A stretch of DNA of 9,363 bases from Acidimicrobiaceae bacterium (GTDB lineage: Bacteria; Actinomycetota; Acidimicrobiia; Acidimicrobiales; Bog-793). The translations under genes were made by a program, and so were the position numbers. The stretch lies in contig JAODBN010000189.1 in assembly GCA_025463965.1 (NCBI GenBank), positions 1-9,363 of the forward strand, given 5' to 3'. The stretch's first letter is position 1. Each line of letters begins with the position of its first letter. The notes beneath the pieces are model-generated. The model searched no databases, was not told where the DNA came from, and saw only the letters and a list, made by a program, of their open reading frames with translations. Positions 1-4,610 of the stretch are shown piece by piece.

Positions 1-72
1 TTCGCCCCGGTTCCGCGGTGAGCGGTAGTGGTCCAGGATGATCTCCCGGTAGAGGTCCTCCAGGCCGGCCAT
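1..72 (-). CDS. sufU: SufU iron-sulfur scaffold / sulfur-transfer protein, N-terminus only
   Basis: Only the first 24 codons are in the window; the gene runs off the left edge. The peptide MAGLEDLYREIILDHYRSPR followed by NRGE is the characteristic start of SufU/IscU-type proteins (LYxxxILDHYxxPRNxG). In Gram-positive bacteria and actinobacteria SufU is a zinc protein that takes sulfur from the SufS persulfide in the cytoplasm. The zinc-binding cysteines lie beyond the edge and cannot be checked. The ATG start is supported by a purine-rich ribosome binding site (AAGGAAGGAAGAGG) just upstream. It lies 37 bp after the sufS stop on the same strand, so it is very probably the last visible gene of a sufC-sufS-sufU operon. 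The family call is firm for such a short fragment because the motif is distinctive and the neighbour is sufS. Confidence 0.88.
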   Translation of the reverse strand, partial: MAGLEDLYREIILDHYRSPRNRGE

Positions 73-109
73 CTCGCCTCTTCCTTCCTTCAGTCCGCCG
101 AGCCGATGC

Positions 110-1405
110 TCAGGCGAACAGCTCTTCGACAGCGCCGAGTCCCTCGATCAGCGCGTCGACGTCCGACTCGTCGTTGTACAGGTAAAGGGAGGCCCGCGTG
201 GTCGCTCCCACGCCGAGGCAGCGCATCAACGGCTTCGCGCAGTGGTGGCCGGCACGAACGCAGATGCCCCGCTCGTCGAGCACCTGGGCCACGTCGTGGG
301 GGTGGACGTCGCCGAGAGCGAACGAGATCACCCCGCTTCGCGTCGCCGGGTCGGGCCCGGGACCGAAGACCGTGAGCCGGGTCGCGAAGCGCTCGGCAAG
401 GCGCTCGAGCGCATATTGGGTGAGCGAGGCCTCGTGGGCCTGGATCCGCTCGAGACCGACCGCCTCGAGGTACCGGACCGCCTCGCCGAGTCCCACGGCC
501 TCGGCGATAGGCGGGGTGCCGGCCTCGAAGCGCCACGGGATCTCGTTCGGCGTGAACCCGTCCAGGCGGACGTCTCGGATCATCTCGCCGCCGCCGAGGA
601 ACGGCGGCATCGACTCGAGCAGCTCTTCGCGCGCCCAGAGGACGCCGATCCCGGTCGGTCCGAGCATCTTGTGGCCGGTGAAGCCGAAGAAGTCGACCCC
701 GAGCGCCGCCACATCGACCCGCCGATGCGGCGCGAGCTGCGCTCCGTCGGCGAGGACGAGCGCCCCCGCGGCGTGTGCCGCCCGCACCACAGGGGCGAGG
801 TCGACCACCGTGCCCAAGACGTTGGAAGCGCACGTCAGCGACACGAGCCGGGCCCCGTCCACCAGACGTTCGAGGTTGGACAGATCGAGCTGGTAGTCCG
901 CGCCGAGGCGCAGATAGCGAAGCTCGATGCCGCGCTCTTCGGCGAGCATGAGCCAGGGGACCAGGTTCGCGTGGTGCTCGATCTCGCTGAGCACCACTAC
1001 GTCTCCGGAGCGCAGGTTCTTGCGGCCCCACGAATGGGCGACGAGGTTGATCCCCTCGGTGACGTTCTTCGCGAAGACGATCTCGCGCTCGGGATTCGGG
1101 GCTCCGATGAAGCGGCCGACCGTCGAGCGAGCCTCCTCGAAGCGCCTGGTCGCCTCCTCGGCGATGGCGTAGACGCCTCGGTGCACGTTGGCGTGCGTGG
1201 TGACGTAGTAGTCGTCCATCGCGTCGAGCACCGCTTGTGGCCGCTGGGAGGAGGCCGCCGAGTCGAGGTAGACGAGGGGCCCCCCGGTTCCCCCGGAAAG
1301 CAGCGGGAAGTCGGCCTTCAGCGCCAGGGGATCGAGCGGCGACAGTCCGCTGTCCGCGCCCGAGGGCGCGCCAGCGTCCGAGCGGAGGCCCGTCAGCTGC
1401 GCCAC
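110..1405 (-). CDS. sufS: SufS group II cysteine desulfurase
   Basis: Pyridoxal-phosphate enzyme that removes sulfur from L-cysteine, giving alanine and an enzyme persulfide for Fe-S cluster assembly. It has 431 residues; the family norm is about 405-420. Visible landmarks are the HHANLVPW segment near 144-151, LADGAQ (D220, expected to contact the PLP ring), the PLP lysine K246 in TGHKMLGPTG, FEAGTP at 293-298, the catalytic cysteine C389 in RAGHHCAKP, and RASLYLYN near 404-411. The RxGHHCA form with a short active-site loop is the SufS (group II) type rather than IscS. The first 20 or so residues are low-complexity and lie outside the usual fold. The GTG start overlaps the 3' end of sufC by 13 bp, which suggests translational coupling; no other start fits better. 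The C-terminus is followed 37 bp later by sufU, its usual sulfur acceptor. Confidence 0.96.
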   Translation of the reverse strand: MAQLTGLRSDAGAPSGADSGLSPLDPLALKADFPLLSGGTGGPLVYLDSAASSQRPQAVLDAMDDYYVTTHANVHRGVYAIAEEATRRFEEARSTVGRFIGAPNPEREIVFAKNVTEGINLVAHSWGRKNLRSGDVVVLSEIEHHANLVPWLMLAEERGIELRYLRLGADYQLDLSNLERLVDGARLVSLTCASNVLGTVVDLAPVVRAAHAAGALVLADGAQLAPHRRVDVAALGVDFFGFTGHKMLGPTGIGVLWAREELLESMPPFLGGGEMIRDVRLDGFTPNEIPWRFEAGTPPIAEAVGLGEAVRYLEAVGLERIQAHEASLTQYALERLAERFATRLTVFGPGPDPATRSGVISFALGDVHPHDVAQVLDERGICVRAGHHCAKPLMRCLGVGATTRASLYLYNDESDVDALIEGLGAVEELFA

Positions 1406-2184
1406 GACTCGTAGCCTTCGCGCTCCAGGCGCCCCGCGAGCTCAGGGCCGCCGCTTTCCACGATGCGGCCGCCGACGAGCACGTGCACCCGGTCGGGACT
1501 GAGCTCTTCGAGGATCCGGCGGTAATGGGTGACGAGGACCACGCCGAGATCCAATCGGGTCCTGCGCACCTCGGTCACTCCCCGGGCGACGGTTCGAAGG
1601 CCGTCGATGTCGAGGCCGGAGTCCGTCTCGTCGAGGACTGCGAGGTCCGGCTCGAGGAGTGCCATCTGCAAGATCTCGTTCCGCTTCTTTTCGCCGCCGG
1701 AGAAGCCGTCGTTCAGGTGCCGGTCGGCGAAGGAAGGCTCCATCCCGAGGCGCTCCAGCCACTCGCGCAGCTGGACCCGGACTTCGAGCACCGAGACCTC
1801 GGTGCCCCGGCGCGCGGCGACCGCCTGGCGGAGGAACTGGGCGACGGGGACCCCGGGCACCTCCTCGGGGTACTGGAAGGCGAGGAAGAGGCCCGCCTTG
1901 GCCCGGACGTCGGTGGCGAGCGCGGTCAGGTCTTCGCCCTTGAACAGGATCCGGCCCCCGGTGACGGTGTAGCTGGGGTTGCCCATGAGCACGCCGGCGA
2001 GGGTCGACTTGCCCGACCCGTTCGGGCCCATGATCGCGTGCAGCTCGCCACGCTCGACCCGTAGGTCGATGCCGCGCAGGATCGGGACGCCCTCGGCTTC
2101 GGCCTGCAGGCCCTCGATCAGCAGAAGCGGGGACTCGACTGGCGAGTCTGCGGGCGCGATCCCGCTGGTCAGGTTCTCGGCCAC
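1393..2184 (-). CDS. sufC: SufC, Fe-S cluster assembly ATPase
   Basis: ABC-type ATPase without membrane domains. In the SUF machinery it binds SufB and SufD in the cytoplasm and drives conformational change during Fe-S cluster building. The 263 residues contain Walker A GPNGSGKST (53-61), the Q-loop FQYPEEVPG (Q104), the signature FSGGEKKRNE (161-170), Walker B LAVLDETDSGLDID (D185, E186) and the switch histidine H220 in VTHYRRIL. FQYPEEVPG, GEKKRNE and ETDSGLDID are SufC hallmarks that set it apart from transporter ATPases. The start is GTG with a G-rich stretch directly upstream; a nearby ATG at 2190-2192 is out of frame. It has about 20 extra N-terminal residues before the core. It is first in the sufCSU cluster, and sufB and sufD are not upstream of it, which is unusual. 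A 16-bp palindrome lies 31 bp before the start codon. Confidence 0.96.
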   Translation of the reverse strand: MAENLTSGIAPADSPVESPLLLIEGLQAEAEGVPILRGIDLRVERGELHAIMGPNGSGKSTLAGVLMGNPSYTVTGGRILFKGEDLTALATDVRAKAGLFLAFQYPEEVPGVPVAQFLRQAVAARRGTEVSVLEVRVQLREWLERLGMEPSFADRHLNDGFSGGEKKRNEILQMALLEPDLAVLDETDSGLDIDGLRTVARGVTEVRRTRLDLGVVLVTHYRRILEELSPDRVHVLVGGRIVESGGPELAGRLEREGYESWRS

Positions 2185-2214
2185 GCCCCCATGTTAGGCG
2201 CCGGAATGGATTAG

Positions 2215-2230
2215 CACTACGGCCGTAGTG
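2215..2230. promoter_or_regulatory. 16-bp perfect palindrome upstream of sufC (candidate operator)
   Basis: CACTACGGCCGTAGTG is its own reverse complement with no spacer. It lies in the 54-bp gap between the hydrolase stop and the sufC start. On the minus strand no T-run follows it, so it is a poor terminator. A weak promoter-like pair flanks it there (TTTCCA and TAATCC with 15 bases between), which would place the palindrome in the promoter spacer, a usual repressor position. SUF clusters are commonly controlled by Fe-S-sensing regulators (SufR, IscR/Rrf2 types), but I cannot assign this site to any of them from sequence. Confidence 0.5.
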
Positions 2231-2238
2231 GAAATCCC

Positions 2239-2847
2239 CTACCAGCCGCGAGCGGCCCACTCGGCGAGGTGGGGCGCCTCGTTGGCGAGGCTCGTGTCGG
2301 CCCCGTGTCCTGGCAGTACGAGGGTGTCCGGAGGGAGTGCGGCGAACAGGCGTCGCTCGATCGAGTCGAGGATCTGCAAGAAGTCGCCGAGCTCACCCGC
2401 TGTCGCACCCGGACCGCCGGGGAACAGGGTGTCTCCGGAGAAGAGCACCGGCGAGTCCTCGACGAGAAAGCAGGTCGAGCCGGGCGTGTGCCCCGGCGTC
2501 GCGATGGCGCGCACTCGTAACTCGCCGACCTGGATCACCTCGTCGTCCTCGATCAGCAGGTCGTAAGAGGGCAGCATCCCGGCGTCCGCTCTCGCGACGG
2601 CCACTTCCAGCCCGGCGTCACGCATGGCAGGAACCGCCTGGATGTGGTCCCAGTGGCCGTGGGTCTCCACCACCGAACGAACGCCGAGCGATCGGCTCTG
2701 CTCGAGCAACAGCCCGTGTTCGTTCGCCGCGTCGATCAAGAGCGCCTCGCCGCTGGCTCGACAGCGGAGCACGAAGACGTTGTTGTCGATCGGGCCCACG
2801 ACGAAGCGGTGGACCTCGAGCCGGGAGTCTTCGAGGTGGATCGTCAT
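2239..2847 (-). CDS. MBL-fold metallohydrolase, glyoxalase-II-like
   Basis: Metallo-beta-lactamase-fold hydrolase of 202 residues, probably cytoplasmic (no signal peptide or membrane segment). The full dinuclear metal site is present: THGHWDH (H63, H65, D67, H68), GHTPGST (H120), FSGDT (D139) and LPGHG (H181). This arrangement is typical of the glyoxalase II / hydroxyacylglutathione-hydrolase-like branch, whose members hydrolyse thioesters or act on other small molecules. The C-terminal helical domain of classical glyoxalase II is absent, so the true substrate is open. Start is ATG with only a weak GAAGAG before it; a TAGCCT box six bases upstream of the ATG suggests a leaderless transcript. 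It lies 54 bp upstream of sufC in the same direction, so read-through into the SUF genes is possible, although the palindrome between them suggests separate control. Confidence 0.88.
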   Translation of the reverse strand: MTIHLEDSRLEVHRFVVGPIDNNVFVLRCRASGEALLIDAANEHGLLLEQSRSLGVRSVVETHGHWDHIQAVPAMRDAGLEVAVARADAGMLPSYDLLIEDDEVIQVGELRVRAIATPGHTPGSTCFLVEDSPVLFSGDTLFPGGPGATAGELGDFLQILDSIERRLFAALPPDTLVLPGHGADTSLANEAPHLAEWAARGW

Positions 2848-3017
2848 CTCTTCAGGCTATGTCCGGCGGTTTTACCTGCGCCTGCGCGTGCCCGACGGGG
2901 TGGCGGAGAGGCGCCGCCCGATGTCGGGGTGCGCAAGAGGTCTGAGGGCCGGCTGTACATGGCGGGCGCCATGCGGGATCCACGCGTTGTTGCCACCGCG
3001 TCGCTCGTCGGCGGCGA
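2848..3017. other. Intergenic stretch upstream of the MBL hydrolase and of the candidate small RNA
   Basis: This is the left part of a 419-bp gap between two minus-strand genes. It holds the presumed hydrolase promoter at its left end and the upstream flank of the plus-strand RNA promoter at its right end. Open frames cross it on both strands, but they show neither the third-position G/C bias of the neighbouring genes nor any recognisable motif, so I call no gene. One 10-bp arm (CGCGTTGTTG, 2983-2992) is the exact reverse complement of 3062-3071 inside the candidate RNA; whether this matters is unknown. I see no repeats or mobile-element ends. Confidence 0.5.
2854..2859 (-). promoter_or_regulatory. 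Possible -10 box of the MBL hydrolase (leaderless)
   Basis: TAGCCT on the minus strand fits the actinobacterial TANNNT -10 pattern. It is separated from the ATG by six bases (GAAGAG), which would put the transcript start at or next to the A of the start codon. No convincing -35 box is visible. Leaderless transcripts are common in actinobacteria, and two other genes in this window show similar spacing. Confidence 0.35.
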
Positions 3018-3023
3018 TACGAT
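3018..3023 (+). promoter_or_regulatory. Possible -10 box of the candidate small RNA
   Basis: TACGAT fits the TANNNT pattern of actinobacterial housekeeping promoters, and predicts a start near 3030. A TTGCCA at 2990-2995 resembles a -35 box, but its 22-base spacing is too long, so only the -10 element is supported. There is no plus-strand protein gene downstream before the terminator-like hairpin, so a promoter here would serve the RNA itself. Confidence 0.35.
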
Positions 3024-3029
3024 TTACAC

Positions 3030-3254
3030 ACCAGAGAAGGGAGGTGGTCCAACTGAGTAGTCAACAACGCGGGACCCTGGAGGTGGCTGGCCGCTAAGCG
3101 GCACGCTGGACCACCTGGCGAATCCCAACCAGACACCGTCGGTACACCCGGTCGGGAAACGGTCCCTCCCGAAGCAGTCCGGACGCCGATCCTTTCCAGC
3201 AACTGAATATTCCGGCTTTGGCCGGACGGCGAGGGGCGCTTCGGCGCCCCTCGC
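3030..3254 (+). ncRNA. Candidate structured small RNA, about 225 nt, unassigned family
   Basis: Called from context and base pattern, not from a recognised family. A -10-like box precedes it, a strong UUCG hairpin ends it, and no protein gene lies on this strand. Bases 3035-3051 (AGAAGGGAGGTGGTCCA) can pair over 17 nt with the known 3' tail of 16S rRNA: 15 Watson-Crick pairs and two G-U. Bases 3042-3051 are also exactly complementary to 3107-3116, forming a 10-bp long-range stem. Inside this stem is a small hairpin, GCCGC-TAA-GCGGC (3090-3102). Further on, 3151-3172 contains a nested CGGGA...TCCCG pairing, and 3211-3226 a 6-bp hairpin (TCCGGC/GCCGGA) before the terminal one. Codon-position statistics of the open frames are not gene-like. 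The size fits several large structured RNA classes known from Gram-positives (the raiA motif is one to test), but I cannot confirm any match. Alternatives are a leader with a very short ORF (3053-3097) or a regulatory remnant. Confidence 0.42.
3229..3254. terminator. UUCG-loop hairpin, likely shared terminator
   Basis: GCGAGGGGCGC, then TTCG, then GCGCCCCTCGC: an 11-bp perfect stem closed by the very stable UUCG tetraloop on the plus strand. It lies 12 bp past the thiE stop on the minus strand and at the 3' end of the candidate small RNA on the plus strand, so it could end transcripts from both sides. Neither side has a U-tract, which is usual for terminators of GC-rich actinobacteria. A second, weaker hairpin (3211-3226, followed on the minus strand by AATATT) lies next to it and may act with it on thiE transcripts. 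Confidence 0.75.
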
Positions 3255-3266
3255 TCGCGTCCGGGC

Positions 3267-3938
3267 TCAGGCGAGCTCGAGGGAGCGTTCGATCGCCTGG
3301 CGCAGTCGCCGCGCCGCCGCCTCCGGGTCGTCGGCGCCGGTCAGGTAGCGCACGACGACGAAGCGGGTCGCGCCCGCCCGGACCAGCTCGCCGACCGACT
3401 CGGGAGTGACCCCACCGGTGACGAAAAAGGGAAGCGGCCCGCTTCGGCTCGGCCAGTCCGCGGTGGCCTGGGCGGCCTCCGCCACGTAGTCGGCTCCCGT
3501 GCCGGGGCGCCCGGGCTTGGTCGGCGTGGGAACGACGGGCCCTGCCGAGAGATAGTCGATCGGCTCGGGGCCAGCGGCGGAGAGCTCCGCGGGGGCATGG
3601 GTGGAGAGACCGACGATCCGGTCCGATCCGAGCAGCCGCCGTGCGAGTGCTGGTGGCGCGTCGTCTTGGCCCACGTGGACGCCGTCGGCGTCGGCCTCGA
3701 GCGCGAGGTCGGGCCGATCGTTGAGCACGAACGGCACCCCGTGGTCCCGGCACACCTGACGGGCGATGACGGCTCGCCTCAACAGGGGGCGAGCGTCGAG
3801 ATCCTTGTCCCTCAGCTGCACGATGTCGACCCCGCCCCGGATGCACGCCTCGATGAAGTCGGCGAGGTCTCGCCGGTCCGGGGTGCACAGGTAGAGCCGG
3901 CGGTGCTCCAGGTCCCAGCGGGGCCCGGCCGGACTCAC
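3267..3938 (-). CDS. thiE: ThiE, thiamine-phosphate synthase
   Basis: Joins hydroxymethylpyrimidine diphosphate and the thiazole phosphate unit to give thiamine monophosphate, the precursor of thiamine diphosphate; cytoplasmic TIM barrel. The product has 223 residues, normal for the family. Visible motifs are RLYLCTPDR at the N-terminus, QLRDKD (41-46), NDRPD (73-77) in VLNDRPDLALEADADG, VHVGQDD (87-93), GLSTH (110-114), GPVVPTPTK (133-141; phosphate and pyrophosphate contacts) and VTGGVTPE near 173-180. The open frame extends much further upstream, but that part only shadows the gene before it. The GTG at 3936-3938 is chosen because it overlaps the upstream stop codon in a GTGA junction, so translation is probably coupled. 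No TPP riboswitch is seen before this gene or before the operon. It is the last gene of the aceE unit and is followed by the UUCG hairpin. Confidence 0.93.
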   Translation of the reverse strand: MSPAGPRWDLEHRRLYLCTPDRRDLADFIEACIRGGVDIVQLRDKDLDARPLLRRAVIARQVCRDHGVPFVLNDRPDLALEADADGVHVGQDDAPPALARRLLGSDRIVGLSTHAPAELSAAGPEPIDYLSAGPVVPTPTKPGRPGTGADYVAEAAQATADWPSRSGPLPFFVTGGVTPESVGELVRAGATRFVVVRYLTGADDPEAAARRLRQAIERSLELA

Positions 3939-4567
3939 GGGCGTCGTGCCCGGGTCCGGGTCGCCTTGGCGATCGGTCCGCCGGCGCTGCTCCCCTGGGC
4001 GAGCGCCTTGGCCGCAAGCTTCATCTGGCGCTTGTGCTCGCGCACGCGAGCGAGCGCCTCGGGGCTGTCGATGTCCGCCACCGATGCGAAGCTGCCGGGC
4101 TCTCCGAAGCTGCCGGCGGCCCGCTCCCATCCGGACGGCCGCACGCCGAGCCGCTTTCCGAGAAGCGCCACGAAGATGCGGGCCTTCTGCTCGCCGAACC
4201 CGGGCAGCGAGCGGACGTTCGCGAGCAGCTCGGTGCCGTCGCTCGCGCTCGTCCACACCGCGGCGGCGTCGCCGTCGAATCGCTCCTCGAGGAGCTGGGC
4301 GAGGCGCTGGACGCGTTCGGCCATCGCCCCGGGAAAGCGGTGGAGCGCCGGCTTCGCGGAAAACGCCGCGGCCAGCTGCTCGGGGTCGATCGCGGCGACC
4401 CCCCGGACCGACAGCTCGCCGCCGAGGCGCTCGCGCAGCGCGAGCGGCGCCGAGAACGCGCGCTCGAGGGGAACCTGCTGGTCGAGGACCATCCCGATCA
4501 GGAGGGCGAAGGGGTCGTTTTCGAGCAGCTGGTCGGCCGCTTGTTCACCGGCGAGATGAAGGCCCAT
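3935..4567 (-). CDS. HhH-GPD-type protein, putative base-excision repair family
   Basis: A 210-residue protein resembling the actinobacterial family usually annotated as HhH-GPD-type base-excision DNA repair protein. Evidence is the N-terminal block DPFALLIGMVLDQQVPLERAF (19-38) and a helix-hairpin-helix motif SLPGFGEQKARIFVALLG (120-137), the DNA-backbone-binding element of endonuclease III-like glycosylases. There are no cysteines, so no Fe-S cluster of the EndoIII/MutY type. The catalytic aspartate expected about 18 residues after the hairpin lysine is missing: that stretch reads GVRPSGWERAAG. True glycosylase activity is therefore unproven. The C-terminus is a basic tail (KATRTRARRP). The ATG at 4565-4567 is chosen because the family block begins there; a longer frame from 4645 would overlap aceE and adds only unrelated residues. 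It lies 43 bp after aceE and overlaps thiE by 4 bp, so it belongs to that operon. Confidence 0.82.
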   Translation of the reverse strand: MGLHLAGEQAADQLLENDPFALLIGMVLDQQVPLERAFSAPLALRERLGGELSVRGVAAIDPEQLAAAFSAKPALHRFPGAMAERVQRLAQLLEERFDGDAAAVWTSASDGTELLANVRSLPGFGEQKARIFVALLGKRLGVRPSGWERAAGSFGEPGSFASVADIDSPEALARVREHKRQMKLAAKALAQGSSAGGPIAKATRTRARRP

Positions 4568-4610
4568 GGCCGAAGGGTACGCCACGTGCCGACACGAGCC
4601 GCCCGCCCGA

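Noticed and set aside
242..1414. Long plus-strand open frame of 390 codons opposite sufS
   Set aside because: It is the antisense shadow of sufS; it has no recognisable domain, while the minus strand shows a complete desulfurase active site.
2852..3202. Minus-strand open frame of 116 codons in the gap before thiE's terminator region
   Set aside because: No domain, codon use unlike the neighbours, and it covers the promoter, stems and presumed body of the plus-strand RNA. Any conservation found there is more likely due to the RNA.
3052..3205. Second plus-strand frame through the candidate RNA ending at TGA 3203-3205
   Set aside because: It has no standard start codon, and its third positions are only about 58 percent G/C, unlike real genes here.
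3939..4256. N-terminal extension of ThiE to 329 residues
   Set aside because: The added residues are an Arg-rich shadow of the HhH gene; ThiE similarity starts right after the GTG at 3936-3938, which also makes a GTGA coupling junction.
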